In this document: piece after piece, positions 19,663 through 28,624 of the stretch | How the letters are laid out: every line of letters starts with the position of its first letter | How positions within the stretch are numbered: position 1 is the first letter of the stretch | From: Comamonadaceae bacterium | GTDB taxonomy: Bacteria; Pseudomonadota; Gammaproteobacteria; Burkholderiales; Burkholderiaceae_C | DNA length: 64,000 bases | Reading direction: 5' to 3' | Assembly (NCBI GenBank): GCA_027486755.1 | Contig: JAIXOM010000056.1 | Span: 1 to 64,000, forward strand | Made by a program: the position numbers and the translations under genes | The notes under the pieces: model-generated | Database searches by the model: none | What the model was told of the DNA's origin: nothing | Seen by the model: the letters and a program-made list of their open reading frames with translations, nothing else

Positions 19663-20457
19663 ATGACCCCTCAACGCATCGTCTGCCTGACCGAAGAACC
19701 CACCGAGTGGCTGTACCTGCTCGGGCAGTCGCATCGCATTGTGGGGATCTCGGGTTACACCGTGCGGCCACGCCAGGCGCGTCAGGAAAAGCCCAGGGTC
19801 AGTGCGTTTTTGAGCGCCAAGATCGACAAGATCTTGGCGCTCGAGCCCGATTGCGTGATTGGCTTTTCCGATCTTCAGGCCGACATTGCGGCCCAACTCA
19901 TCCGGGCCGGCGTGCCGGTACACATCTTCAACCAGCGCAGCATTGAAGAGATTTTTGCCATGCTCTACCAGGTGGCCGCGCTGGTCGGCCAGGCCGAGCA
20001 GGGCTTGGCGCGCATTGAAGCCTGGCGGGCCGACTTGCAGGCGCTGCGTGAGAAGGCGGCGCTGTTCAAGCGGCGTCCGCGGGTCTATTTTGAAGAATGG
20101 GATGAGCCGCACATCAGCGCCATACGCTGGGTCTCGGAGCTGCTGACGGTGGCTGGCGGTGACGATATCTTTCCTGAGCTGGCGCTGGCGCCCATGGGTA
20201 AGGGCCGCATCATCGCCGACGGGCGCAGCATCATCGAGCGCGCGCCTGACATCATCATTGGCTCCTGGTGCGGCAAGAAGTTTCGCCCCGAAAAAGTGGC
20301 CGCGCGAGCGGGCTGGCAGGATGTGCCGGCGGTGCGCGACGGCCAACTGTTCGAGATCAAGTCGGTCGACATTTTGCAGCCCGGGCCGGCCGCCCTGAGC
20401 GATGGTGTGGCTCAGTTGCACCAGATCGTGGCGCAGTGGGCCGAGCGCCATGGCTGA
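19663..20457 (+). CDS. BtuF-like cobalamin-binding protein without signal peptide
   Basis: 264 residues of the periplasmic-binding COG0614 fold, starting MTPQRIVCLTEEPTEWLYLL, so the mature fold begins almost at the first residue and no signal peptide can be fitted. Typical elements include KIDKILALEPDCVIGFSDLQ and APDIIIGSWCGKK. This class of leaderless BtuF homologue often sits in B12 gene clusters; a cytoplasmic role is inferred. It starts 5 bases after btuB. TTG 19654 is a possible alternative start but adds only three residues. See the exported BtuF encoded next. Confidence 0.8.
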   Translation: MTPQRIVCLTEEPTEWLYLLGQSHRIVGISGYTVRPRQARQEKPRVSAFLSAKIDKILALEPDCVIGFSDLQADIAAQLIRAGVPVHIFNQRSIEEIFAMLYQVAALVGQAEQGLARIEAWRADLQALREKAALFKRRPRVYFEEWDEPHISAIRWVSELLTVAGGDDIFPELALAPMGKGRIIADGRSIIERAPDIIIGSWCGKKFRPEKVAARAGWQDVPAVRDGQLFEIKSVDILQPGPAALSDGVAQLHQIVAQWAERHG

Positions 20458-20475
20458 CCTTCGTGGGTGACGGTC

Positions 20476-21366
20476 ATGGCTGAGGTGCTGGCCTGGTGGC
20501 GTGCTCTGGCTTGCATGGTGTTCGCTGCCCTCGCGGCTCCTGCCCTGGCTACGGCCATCAGCGTGCGCGACGACCGTGGGCAAGAGTTGCGGCTGGCTCA
20601 GCCGCCTGCACGCATCGTCAGCCTGCTGCCGGCGCTCACCGAGACGGTTTGCGCCCTCGGCCAGTGCCACCGGCTGGTGGCGGTAGACCGCTATTCCAAT
20701 TGGCCCGAGGCTGTGCAGCGCTTGCCGCGCATGGGTGGCGGGCTGGACTTCAATCTGGAGAGCGTGGTGGCGCAGCGGCCTGATCTGGTGCTCATGGCCG
20801 GCTCGGCGCGCGGTGGCGAGCGCTTACAGGCCCTGGGCATTGCGGTGCTCACGCTGGAGCCGCGCAGCCATGCCGATGTGCAGTGGGTCATCAGCACGCT
20901 GGCGCAGGCGCTGGGGCTGGACGACAGCACCGGGCAGCGGCTGTGGCAGCAAATCGATGCCGGCGTCAGCGCTGCGGCGCAGTCCTTGCCTGCGCAGCTG
21001 CGCGGGCGCAAGGTCTATGTCGAGGTCAGCCCCGCGCCTCATGGGGCCAGCGAGTCGTCCTTCATCGGGCAGACGCTGACCCGCCTCGGGCAGGTGAATA
21101 TCTTGGCGGCCAAGCTCGGCCCCTTTCCCAAGATTCAGCCCGAGTTCGTGGTGCTGGCCCAGCCCGATGTGATCATGGTCGGCGACAGCAGCCGGCAGGC
21201 CATGTTGCAGCGCCCCGGCTGGTCGCAGCTCAAGGCCTTGCAAGCTGGCCGGGTTTGTGCTTTTGAACCGGCCCAAGCCGAGGTGCTGGTGCGCCCCGGC
21301 CCGCGCATGGCCGAGGCCGCCCAGCTGATGGCGCAGTGCCTGCAGCGTGTCGCAGCGGCGCCTTGA
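20476..21366 (+). CDS. btuF: Periplasmic cobalamin-binding protein BtuF
   Basis: 296 residues with an N-terminal signal peptide (hydrophobic ACMVFAALAAPALA, cleavage near ATA). The binding fold has RIVSLLPALTETVCALG, VVAQRPDLVLMAGS, QALGIAVLTLEPRSHADVQW and LAQPDVIMVGDSS. It would hand cobalamin to BtuCD at the inner membrane. GTG 20467 is an alternative start three codons upstream. It lies 18 bases after the leaderless paralogue, and the two share only fold-level similarity, so this is not a recent duplication. Confidence 0.9.
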   Translation: MAEVLAWWRALACMVFAALAAPALATAISVRDDRGQELRLAQPPARIVSLLPALTETVCALGQCHRLVAVDRYSNWPEAVQRLPRMGGGLDFNLESVVAQRPDLVLMAGSARGGERLQALGIAVLTLEPRSHADVQWVISTLAQALGLDDSTGQRLWQQIDAGVSAAAQSLPAQLRGRKVYVEVSPAPHGASESSFIGQTLTRLGQVNILAAKLGPFPKIQPEFVVLAQPDVIMVGDSSRQAMLQRPGWSQLKALQAGRVCAFEPAQAEVLVRPGPRMAEAAQLMAQCLQRVAAAP

Positions 21367-21374
21367 GGCGGACC

Positions 21375-22412
21375 ATGAGCGCCTCAGGTAGGTCCTCTTT
21401 CAAACCCGCTTGGCTCGCGCTGCTGCTGGGCAGCCTGGCCGCTTTGGGGCTGCTGCTGGGCGCAGGCGCCGGCAGCACCGGCTGGCAAGCGCTGAGCCAG
21501 GCTTGGAGCGATGAGGCAGCTTGGCAGATCGTGCGTGACATCCGCCTGCCGCGCTCTGCCGGCGCCTGGCTGGCCGGAGCGCTGCTGGGCCTGGCTGGCG
21601 CCTTGGCCCAGGGCCTGTTTCGTAACCCCTTGGCCGATCCCTTCCTGCTGGGCAGTGCTTCGGGTGCATCGCTGGCGGTGTGCCTCTGGCTCAGCTTGGC
21701 TGGCAGCGGCGCTTTTGCCGTGCAGTCGCTGCTGGGCCTGACAGGCGCTGCTTTCGTGGGTGCCTTCGGTGCTGTCCTACTCACCGTGGCCCTGTCTCGC
21801 GGCGTGCAGCACAGCCTGCGCCTGCTGCTGGCCGGCGTGATCGTGGGCGTGGTGCTGGGCGCACTGAGCAACTGGCTGGCACTGCTGCGGCCCGATGTGC
21901 TGCAAGCCATGCAGGGCTTTTTGCTGGGCAGCACCGCTTTCGTGGGCTGGCCGGCCTGCCTGGCCATGGCGCTGGCCTTGCTGGCTGCCAGCGCGCTGGC
22001 CTGGCCGCTGGCCCGGGTGCTCGATGCGCTCAGCCTGGGTGAGGACACCGCGCGCAGCCTGGGCGTGCCACTTTCAGCCGCCCGCTGGTGGTTGCTGGCC
22101 GCCTTTGCCCTGGCCACCGGGGCGGCGGTGGCGCAGGTGGGCTTGATCGCTTTCGTGGGGCTGGCTGCACCGCACCTGGTACGCGCTCTGGTGCCAACGG
22201 GCTACGGCTGGCAATTGCCCCTGGCCACGCTCATGGGCGCGGTGCTGCTCCTGTGGGCCGACCTGCTGGCGCGCTTGCTGATGGCGCCGCAAGATATGCC
22301 TGTGGGGGTGCTGACCGCGGTTATCGGTGGTGGCTACCTGCTCTTGCGGATGTCGCGTGGGTCGGCTGTGTCACGAGGCTTGGCTCCTTCGAATGCGGGA
22401 GCTCGGCGATGA
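21375..22412 (+). CDS. btuC: Cobalamin ABC transporter permease BtuC
   Basis: 345 residues of the FecCD family with about ten hydrophobic segments. Signatures are RDIRLPRSAGAWLAGALLGL near the start, NPLADPFLLGSASGA and, near the end, GLIAFVGLAAPHLVRALVP. The protein forms the inner-membrane channel with BtuD. ATG 21375 lies 9 bases after the btuF stop. The stop overlaps the btuD start by four bases (ATGA), which implies translational coupling. Confidence 0.94.
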   Translation: MSASGRSSFKPAWLALLLGSLAALGLLLGAGAGSTGWQALSQAWSDEAAWQIVRDIRLPRSAGAWLAGALLGLAGALAQGLFRNPLADPFLLGSASGASLAVCLWLSLAGSGAFAVQSLLGLTGAAFVGAFGAVLLTVALSRGVQHSLRLLLAGVIVGVVLGALSNWLALLRPDVLQAMQGFLLGSTAFVGWPACLAMALALLAASALAWPLARVLDALSLGEDTARSLGVPLSAARWWLLAAFALATGAAVAQVGLIAFVGLAAPHLVRALVPTGYGWQLPLATLMGAVLLLWADLLARLLMAPQDMPVGVLTAVIGGGYLLLRMSRGSAVSRGLAPSNAGARR

Positions 22413-23176
22413 AGCCCGCACTGCAAGCCCGCGGACTGAAGGTGGTCCTGGCCGGCCGAACGGTGCTGCACGGCATAGACCTGAGCCTTGCTGCGGGCCA
22501 CTGGACCTGTGTGATCGGCCCCAACGGCGCGGGCAAGTCCACCCTGCTCAAGGCCTTGGCCGGGCTGCTGCCCTTCGAAGGGCAGGTGCATTGGCAGGGG
22601 CAGCCGCTGGATGCCATTGGCCCACGCGAGCGGGCACGGCAGCTTTCATGGCTGGGTCAGGGCGAGCCGGTGCCTGAGGACCTGCCCGCGGCCGATGTGG
22701 TGATGCTCGGCCGCCTGCCGCACCAAGGCTGGTGGTCGGCGCCGAGCGCGCATGACCAGCAGGTGGTGGAGGCCGCACTCAAGGCCACCGGCGCCTGGCC
22801 CTGGCGCGAGCGGCTGATGGGCCAGCTCTCCGGTGGTGAACGCCAGCGCGTGCTGCTGGCCCGCGGCTTGGCGGTCGATGCGCCTACCCTGCTGATGGAC
22901 GAACCCCTGGCCCACCTGGACCCGCCGCATCAGGTCGACTGGCTCGAGCAGGTGCAGCGCCTCAAAGCCCAAGGCAAAACCGTGCTGGCTGTGCTGCACG
23001 ACATCGGCATGGCCTTGCAGGCCGACGCTGTGGTGGTGATGCAGGCCGGCCGCGTGCTGCACCACGGCCCCTGCGCCGATCCCGCCACCCAAAGGGCCAT
23101 TGAAGCCGTGTTCGATCAACGCATCGCCATACACCCGCTGGACGGGCGCTGGGTGGCCTTGCCTCGATGGGGTTGA
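22409..23176 (+). CDS. btuD: Cobalamin ABC transporter ATPase BtuD
   Basis: 255 residues. Walker A is GPNGAGKST (about residue 34), the ABC signature is LSGGERQRVLLARGLA, Walker B is LLMDEPLAHLDPPHQ and the switch histidine is in VLHDIG. It powers BtuCDF uptake. ATG 22409 overlaps the btuC stop. It is the last gene of the riboswitch-controlled operon; no clear terminator hairpin is visible in the 126 bases that follow. Confidence 0.94.
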   Translation: MKPALQARGLKVVLAGRTVLHGIDLSLAAGHWTCVIGPNGAGKSTLLKALAGLLPFEGQVHWQGQPLDAIGPRERARQLSWLGQGEPVPEDLPAADVVMLGRLPHQGWWSAPSAHDQQVVEAALKATGAWPWRERLMGQLSGGERQRVLLARGLAVDAPTLLMDEPLAHLDPPHQVDWLEQVQRLKAQGKTVLAVLHDIGMALQADAVVVMQAGRVLHHGPCADPATQRAIEAVFDQRIAIHPLDGRWVALPRWG

Positions 23177-23286
23177 GCTTATGCACCGACAGCCTTTGAC
23201 CGTAATGGTCTAGCACCTGGGCTTTTGTGGGGGCAGAGCGTGGCAGCAAATGCCTTAGGAGGAGCTTGCCCCGGGTGTTAAGGTGT

Positions 23287-23300
23287 TGGCATAATTGCCA
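23287..23300. promoter_or_regulatory. Candidate operator of the TumE/TumA-type module
   Basis: A perfect palindrome TGGCA-TAAT-TGCCA that ends two bases before the toxin start codon at 23303. Its position suits autorepression by the downstream DNA-binding antitoxin. Inference only. Confidence 0.5.
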
Positions 23301-23302
23301 TC

Positions 23303-23599
23303 ATGAAGGCAGTGCTGCTCTTGCGCCGGCGTGTGGCTGATGAAAACGGCGGATTCGCTGAGTATGTTGTCTGGCAGTTGCCTCAGCCGCTGCCGCCGGC
23401 GCTTCATCGGTTCAAGTACCGATTGGCCTACGTTGTGGGCGAGGTGTGCGTGATTCGCTACGACAACGAACGCGGCAAAGGCGATCACCGGCATTGGCAA
23501 GGCAGAGAAGAGCCCTATGTGTTCTCGGGCCCTCGCCAGTTGCTCGCAGATTTTGAAGCGGATATCAAGAGGTGGAACCGTGAAAACAGTGATTCTTGA
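23303..23599 (+). CDS. TumE-family toxin (DUF6516)
   Basis: 98 residues. The core HRFKYRLAYVVGEVCVIRYD followed by NERGKGDHRHWQGREEPYVF is the hallmark of the TumE toxin family (DUF6516), with the conserved YDNERGKGDHRH block. Members are small toxins whose gene precedes an HTH antitoxin gene, as here: the antitoxin start lies 20 bases inside this gene's 3' end. ATG 23303 has no strong ribosome binding site. Toxicity of this copy is inferred. It sits in a short accessory patch between btuD and the fumarylacetoacetase gene. Confidence 0.85.
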   Translation: MKAVLLLRRRVADENGGFAEYVVWQLPQPLPPALHRFKYRLAYVVGEVCVIRYDNERGKGDHRHWQGREEPYVFSGPRQLLADFEADIKRWNRENSDS

Positions 23600-23927
23600 C
23601 GTGGCGTCGCGCCAGCAGGTCGCGGATGATTTTGTGCACGCCTGGGAAAGCGGGCGTGCCCAAAAGACTGCGCGGATTAGCTTTGAAACCCCTGAACTAT
23701 TGTGGAAGGTCCTGACGGCGCGGCGCTGGGAACTTCTCAAGGCTTTGTGTGGTGCAGGCCCCATCTCGATTCGCGAAGCGGCTCGCCGCGTTGGACGCGA
23801 CGTGAAGACGGTACACGGCGACGTGACCGCTCTGCTCCATGCCGGCGTTCTGGACCGCAGTGCTTCCGGCGGCATCGAGTTTCCGTATCAAGCGGTCAAG
23901 GTCGAGTTCCTGCTCCAGGCGGCCTAG
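23580..23927 (+). CDS. TumA-type antitoxin (HVO_A0114-family DNA-binding protein)
   Basis: 115 residues starting VKTVILDVASRQQVADDFVH from a GTG codon preceded by GAGG. A winged HTH covers about residues 45-95 (WELLKALCGAGPISIREAAR, then RVGRDVKTVHGDVTALLHAG). The HVO_A0114-type DNA-binding protein is the known partner of TumE toxins. Overlap with the toxin gene implies coupled translation. It probably also represses its own promoter through the palindrome at 23287. Confidence 0.83.
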   Translation: MKTVILDVASRQQVADDFVHAWESGRAQKTARISFETPELLWKVLTARRWELLKALCGAGPISIREAARRVGRDVKTVHGDVTALLHAGVLDRSASGGIEFPYQAVKVEFLLQAA

Positions 23928-23975
23928 TACGGCTTTTGTCTCAACACTTGCCGGCCTGCAAGCACAAGGGGTGTC

Positions 23976-24098
23976 ATGATGATCAACAAAGAACGCCCGA
24001 CCGTCACCCTGGATGGCGATTTTGTGGTTTTCCTCATGGGCATGCGCATCAACAAGCCCCTGCTGATCCACAAAGGGTGGCCGGTCGCGCAGGCCAGG
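23976..24098 (+). pseudogene. Truncated DUF4188 gene remnant
   Basis: The first roughly 38 codons ([20 protein letters not shown], then [20 protein letters not shown]) match the start of DUF4188 monooxygenase-like proteins, whose full length is around 150 residues. After about 24098 the frame continues into sequence antisense to the end of the fumarylacetoacetase gene and loses all similarity. A deletion or insertion boundary must lie near 24095-24115. It is probably non-functional. Confidence 0.65.
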
Positions 24099-24115
24099 GC
24101 TCGTCCCCGCAAGTC

Positions 24116-25447
24116 TCAGGAGCCTACGGCCGGCAGCACCTCGCCGCGGCACTGGCCAAATCCGATGCGGGCGTAGCCTGGTTTTTCGCACCAGCCGGTC
24201 AGGCTGATCATGTCACCGTCTTCGAGGAAGGTACGTTTTTCGCCGTGCCCCAGATCCAGCGGCTTGCGTCCGCCTTCGGTCAGTTCGATGATGGCGCCAG
24301 CTTCGCCAGGCGCAGGGCCTGAGACGGTGCCGCTGCCCAATACATCGCCGGGCTGCAAATTGCAGCCGCCGACAGTGTGTTGGGTCACCATTTGACCGAT
24401 CGACCAATACTGGTGCCGAAAGCTGGTTTTCGACAAGCAGGTGGCGCTGCGACCGGTCTGTCGCTGTGCGGCGGTGCTCAGCCAGACTTGGAGTTGGATG
24501 TCGATCGCGCCATGCTCGCGGTTGCTCGCGGCCTCCAGGTAGGGCAGGGGCTGCGGGTGCTCGGCCGGGCGCGACCACGGCAGGCGGTAGGGTGCCAGGG
24601 CTTCGAGCGTCACGATCCACGGCGAGACGGTGGTCGCGAAGTTCTTGCCGAGAAAGGGCCCGAGAGGTGCCATTTCCCAGAATTGATGGTCCCGCGCCGA
24701 CCAGTCGTTGAGCAGGCCAATGCCAAAGATATGGGACTCGGCCTGGCCCAGGCCGATAGGCTGGCCCAGGGCATTACCCGGCCCGATGTAGATTGCCAGC
24801 TCTAGCTCATAGTCCAGCCGCGCGCAGGGCCCGTACACCGGCGCGCTCGCACCTACTGGCAAGCTTTGCCCCATGGGCCGATGAAAGCGCTGGCCGCTCA
24901 CCCCCATGCTGGAGACGCGGCCGTGGTAGGCAATCGGCAGCCACTGGAAGTTGGGTGTCAGGGGCCGCTCGGGGAAGATCAGTCGGCCGACATTGAGGGC
25001 GTGGTCGATGGAGGTGTAGAAGTCGGTGTAATCGCCCGGCTGGGTCGGCAGGCGATGCTCGATCTGACTCAAGGGCACCAAACAGCGACGCACCGCCTGC
25101 TGTACTGGCTCGGCCGCGTTGTCGAGCAGCAGATCAAACAGACCGTGGCGCAGTGCGCTCCAGGCAGGCGCGCCCAGGGCCAGCAAGCCATTGAGCGTAT
25201 CGCCGGTGCAGGCCTGCAGGGCCGCGGCGGCATCGCCCTGAAGCAGCCCCTCGCCGGCCAGGGCGCGCAGGTTGAGCACCTGGTCGCCTATGGCCACGCC
25301 ACCGCGAAAGCTGTCTGGGCTGCCGGCCTCGCGAAACACGCCAAAGGGCAGGTTTTGCAGCGGAAAATCCCCAGCGCCAGGATTGGCGCTGGCCAGCCAG
25401 CTGCGGCGGCTCACATCATGGCTGGCGTTGAGCAGGTGTGCGTGCAT
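24116..25447 (-). CDS. fahA: Fumarylacetoacetase
   Basis: 443 residues, full FAH length with N-terminal SH3-like and C-terminal catalytic domains. Active-site segments are intact: [16 protein letters not shown] (metal Asp and catalytic His), [15 protein letters not shown] (metal Glu pair), [14 protein letters not shown] (metal Asp) and [10 protein letters not shown] (Lys). The enzyme normally splits fumarylacetoacetate into fumarate and acetoacetate at the end of homogentisate breakdown. No homogentisate dioxygenase gene is present. It is last in the TetR/ABC/cyclase operon, 17 bases after the cyclase, which suggests a role with that uptake system. Confidence 0.92.
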   Translation of the reverse strand: MHAHLLNASHDVSRRSWLASANPGAGDFPLQNLPFGVFREAGSPDSFRGGVAIGDQVLNLRALAGEGLLQGDAAAALQACTGDTLNGLLALGAPAWSALRHGLFDLLLDNAAEPVQQAVRRCLVPLSQIEHRLPTQPGDYTDFYTSIDHALNVGRLIFPERPLTPNFQWLPIAYHGRVSSMGVSGQRFHRPMGQSLPVGASAPVYGPCARLDYELELAIYIGPGNALGQPIGLGQAESHIFGIGLLNDWSARDHQFWEMAPLGPFLGKNFATTVSPWIVTLEALAPYRLPWSRPAEHPQPLPYLEAASNREHGAIDIQLQVWLSTAAQRQTGRSATCLSKTSFRHQYWSIGQMVTQHTVGGCNLQPGDVLGSGTVSGPAPGEAGAIIELTEGGRKPLDLGHGEKRTFLEDGDMISLTGWCEKPGYARIGFGQCRGEVLPAVGS

Positions 25448-25464
25448 GGTGGCCCCCAGGTTGA

Positions 25465-26271
25465 TCAGGCGGGCAGCAGGGCGTCGTCAAAAATCGCCAC
25501 CGCCCTGGTCCAGCCGGCTGATGCGCCGCGTATCTTGTGAGGGAAGCAGCTGATGAAAAAGCCGCTCGGCGGCAGGCTTTCCAGGTTGTGCATCTTCTCG
25601 ATGTGGCAGTAGCCGATGTCTCGGCCGGCCTTATGGCCTTCCCAGATGAGCGAGGCGTCTTGCGTCTGACCGTATTTTTGGGCGGTGTGCACAAAAGGCG
25701 CATCCCAACTCCAGCCGTCGGTGCCGGTCAGGCGCACGCCGCGCTCGAGCAGGTACATGGTCGCCTCGTAACCCATGCCGCAGCCGGCCGATACATAGTC
25801 GGGGTGGCCGTAGCGCGCGCCGGCGCGGGTGTTGATGACCACAATTTCCAGCGGCGAGAGGCTGTGACCGATGCGCTTGAGCTCGGCCTCGACGTCGGCG
25901 GCAGTGACCACATAGCCGTCGCCGAAGTGGCGAAAGTCGAGCTTGACGCCAGGCTGAAAACACCATTCCAGCGGCACGTCGTGGATGGCAATGGCCGGCT
26001 TCTTGCCGCCGCTCTTGGCGTCCATGGTCGAGTGAAAGTGGTAGGGCGCGTCCAGGTGGGTGCCGTTGTGGGTCGACAGTTGCACCATCTCGACCGCCCA
26101 GCCTTCGCCGTCGGGCAGGTCTTGTTTTTTAAGGCCCGGAAAGAAGGGCTCGATCTGCTCGAAAGTGTTTTCGTGGGTGAAGTACTCGATCTTGGGCGCA
26201 AAGGCGGGCGGGTCGCTGATCACATCGTTTTCAAGAAAGATCGACAGGTCAACAAATTTACGGGGCATCAT
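25465..26271 (-). CDS. Cyclase-family metal-dependent hydrolase
   Basis: 268 residues of the cyclase/kynurenine-formamidase-like family (PF04199). The metal-binding motif HNGTHLDAPYHF is intact, together with VDLSIFLEND at the start and the later GVRLTGTDGWSWDAP. Family members hydrolyse amide or ester bonds or act on ring compounds; the substrate here is unknown. The start follows AGGAG; two tandem ATG codons are possible (26271 or 26268). Encoded between the ABC permease and FahA genes. Confidence 0.88.
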   Translation of the reverse strand: MMPRKFVDLSIFLENDVISDPPAFAPKIEYFTHENTFEQIEPFFPGLKKQDLPDGEGWAVEMVQLSTHNGTHLDAPYHFHSTMDAKSGGKKPAIAIHDVPLEWCFQPGVKLDFRHFGDGYVVTAADVEAELKRIGHSLSPLEIVVINTRAGARYGHPDYVSAGCGMGYEATMYLLERGVRLTGTDGWSWDAPFVHTAQKYGQTQDASLIWEGHKAGRDIGYCHIEKMHNLESLPPSGFFISCFPHKIRGASAGWTRAVAIFDDALLPA

Positions 26272-26289
26272 GGTCTCCTTGGTGAAGTT

Positions 26290-27048
26290 TCAGGGGGCTT
26301 GCCATTTCAGCAGGCGCCGCTCGGCGAGCGCGAGCAGGGCATTGCTGAAAAAGCCGATCAGGCCGAGCAAAACAATGCCGGCAAACAGTTCACTGGCACG
26401 AAACGATCGGGCCGCCAGCAAAATGGCCTGGCCCAGTCCCGATTGCGAGGCGATCATTTCGCCCACCACCGCCACGATCAGCGAGACGGTGATCGACAGC
26501 CGCATGCCGGCCAGAATATCGGGCAGCGCATTGGGCAGACCGATCTTGAGCACGAAGGCGGTGCGCGAGAGCTGCAAGGCATGGGACACCTCGCGCAGCC
26601 GCAGGTGGACCGAGGCCACGCCATGGACCGTGGCCAGCAGCACCGGCCACATCGCGCCGAAGGCCACCACCGCCAGCACCATGCCGCTGCTCAGTCCCAG
26701 CAGCGAAATCGCCAGCGGCATGATGGCCGAAGCGGGCAGGGGACGGATGAATTCGAGGGTGGGCCCCATCCAGCTGCGCGCGGTCTCTGAGGCGCCGATC
26801 AAGGCGCCGAGCGCCACACCGATCAGCGAGGCCAGCAGCCAGCCCAGCAGCATGCGCAGCACGGTGTCGCCCATAAAGCCCAGCAGCTCGCCGCGCAGGC
26901 CTTCGAGCAGGCTGGTTAGGGTGGCCTCCGGGGTAGGCAAAAACACCCGGCTGATCCAGCCCTGGTGGCTGGCTAGCCACCACAGGCCCATCAGTGCAGC
27001 CAACAGCAGCAGGCTCTCCAGCACGGAGGCGGCGCTTTTTTGCTTCAC
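26290..27048 (-). CDS. ABC transporter permease, NitT/TauT family (second)
   Basis: 252 residues with six hydrophobic segments and the binding-protein-dependent transport motif around EVSHALQLSRTAFVLKIGLP. I chose the GTG at 27048 because it overlaps the stop of the upstream permease (GTGA) and gives the usual family start. It pairs with the first permease to form a heterodimeric channel. Confidence 0.88.
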   Translation of the reverse strand: MKQKSAASVLESLLLLAALMGLWWLASHQGWISRVFLPTPEATLTSLLEGLRGELLGFMGDTVLRMLLGWLLASLIGVALGALIGASETARSWMGPTLEFIRPLPASAIMPLAISLLGLSSGMVLAVVAFGAMWPVLLATVHGVASVHLRLREVSHALQLSRTAFVLKIGLPNALPDILAGMRLSITVSLIVAVVGEMIASQSGLGQAILLAARSFRASELFAGIVLLGLIGFFSNALLALAERRLLKWQAP

Positions 27049-27839
27049 GAACTGGCCCCTGCCTGCCTCTGGCCCATGCGCCAAGCCAGCGCCTGCTGCA
27101 GGCGCAGGGCCGCCAGGTTGATGGCGTAGCCCACCAGGCCTATCCAGCCCAGCCAGGCCAGCATCAAATCGGGCGCCAGGCTTTGCTGCGCGATCATCAG
27201 CGCATAGCCCATGCCGTGCGGGTTGGCGGCAATTTCCACGGTCACAGCCACCACCAGCGCGATAGAAACACCTAGCCGCAGCGCGACGAACAGGCGCGGC
27301 ACCATGGCGGGCAGCATGATCTTGCGAATGCGCGCCCACGGGCTGAGCTCCAGGGCGCGTGCGACCTCCAGCAGGCCAGGTTCGACCTGACGCGCTGCAG
27401 CCTGGGCCAGGATCAGCAGGGGCCAGAAACACGCAAAGGCGACCACGCTGATCTCCATCCGAAAGCCAAAGCCGAAGACCAGCATCGCCAGGGGGATCAA
27501 GGCCACCGAGGGAATGGGCCGCATCACCTCGATGCTTAAAAAGCCCATGGACGCCGCCCGGCGCGACAAGCCGAGCAGTACCCCCAGCCCCAGGCCCAGC
27601 CCACCGCCGATCAGCAGGCCGGCGCCGGCGCTGCCCAGCGTGAACAGGCTCGCGCGCAGCAAGCCGTCTTCGCTGGTCGAGCCCAAGGCGCGTATGAATG
27701 CCGCAAGGGCTTGAGACGGCGGTGCGACCGCGTCACTGCCGGGTGTCAGCGTGCGGGCGGCCCATTCGAGCAGCGCCAGCAAGAGCACCGGAAACACCCA
27801 AGGCCGCAGGCTGCGCAGCAAGCGTGCGCTGGCGCTCAT
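27045..27839 (-). CDS. ABC transporter permease, NitT/TauT family (first)
   Basis: 264 residues with about six transmembrane segments. The coupling-helix region EVARALELSPWARIRKIMLP is typical of SsuC/TauC-like permeases. It overlaps the ATPase gene upstream (ATGA) and the second permease downstream (GTGA). Two different permease genes in one NitT/TauT-type operon are less common than a single one. Confidence 0.88.
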   Translation of the reverse strand: MSASARLLRSLRPWVFPVLLLALLEWAARTLTPGSDAVAPPSQALAAFIRALGSTSEDGLLRASLFTLGSAGAGLLIGGGLGLGLGVLLGLSRRAASMGFLSIEVMRPIPSVALIPLAMLVFGFGFRMEISVVAFACFWPLLILAQAAARQVEPGLLEVARALELSPWARIRKIMLPAMVPRLFVALRLGVSIALVVAVTVEIAANPHGMGYALMIAQQSLAPDLMLAWLGWIGLVGYAINLAALRLQQALAWRMGQRQAGASS

Positions 27840-28609
27840 GCGTGATGCCCCAGGTAGCCGTAGAGCTCGCGACGCAGGCGTACAAACTCCGGGTCTTCCT
27901 TGGTCAGCAATTGGTCGCGTGGCCGCGCGATCGGCACATTCACCATAGCGGCCAGGCTGGGCTTGTCTGCGCTCGGGTTGGTACGCAGCGCGATCACCCG
28001 GTCACTGAGGTAGATCGCCTCTTCCAGATCATGGGTGACGAACAGCACCGTCAGACCGGTTTGGCGCACCAGGCGCGAGACCTCGTCTTGCAGGCTCTCG
28101 CGCGTCATGGCGTCGAGGGCGCCGAAGGGCTCATCCATCAGCATGACTTGCGGCTGCTGGGCCAGGCAGCGCGCGATCTGTACCCGCTGCTGCATCCCGC
28201 CTGAAAGTTGGGCAGGAAATTTATCGGCGTGTTCGCTCAGGCCGACGGTCTCCAGCACACGGGCGATGCGCGCTGGCCGTTCGGCCTTGGCAATGCCTGC
28301 AGCCTCCAAGGCCAGCGCAATATTGCCAGCCACGCTGCGCCAGCCAAGCAGCGCACGTCCGTAGTCCTGAAACACAAAAGCCACCTCGCGCGAGGGGCCG
28401 GTGACGGCTTGCCCCGCACGCAAGACCTGCCCGCCGCTGGCTTGCACAAAGCCGGCAGCGGCCCGCAGCAAGGTGGTCTTGCCGCAGCCCGAAGGACCGA
28501 TGATGCACACAAACTCGCCGGCAGCCACCGAAAAATCCATCGGCGAGATGATCTCGCGGCCGCCTAGCTCTATGCGTACTGCTTTGAAATCCAGCAGGGG
28601 CTCGGACAT
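27836..28609 (-). CDS. ABC transporter ATP-binding protein, SsuB/TauB-like
   Basis: 257 residues. Walker A is GPSGCGKTT, the signature is LSGGMQQRVQIARCLA, Walker B is VMLMDEPFGALDA and the H-loop is FVTHDLEEA. It energises the importer formed with the two permeases and the binding protein encoded 15 bases upstream. Confidence 0.93.
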   Translation of the reverse strand: MSEPLLDFKAVRIELGGREIISPMDFSVAAGEFVCIIGPSGCGKTTLLRAAAGFVQASGGQVLRAGQAVTGPSREVAFVFQDYGRALLGWRSVAGNIALALEAAGIAKAERPARIARVLETVGLSEHADKFPAQLSGGMQQRVQIARCLAQQPQVMLMDEPFGALDAMTRESLQDEVSRLVRQTGLTVLFVTHDLEEAIYLSDRVIALRTNPSADKPSLAAMVNVPIARPRDQLLTKEDPEFVRLRRELYGYLGHHA

Positions 28610-28624
28610 TTGCGGCAGCGGCGC

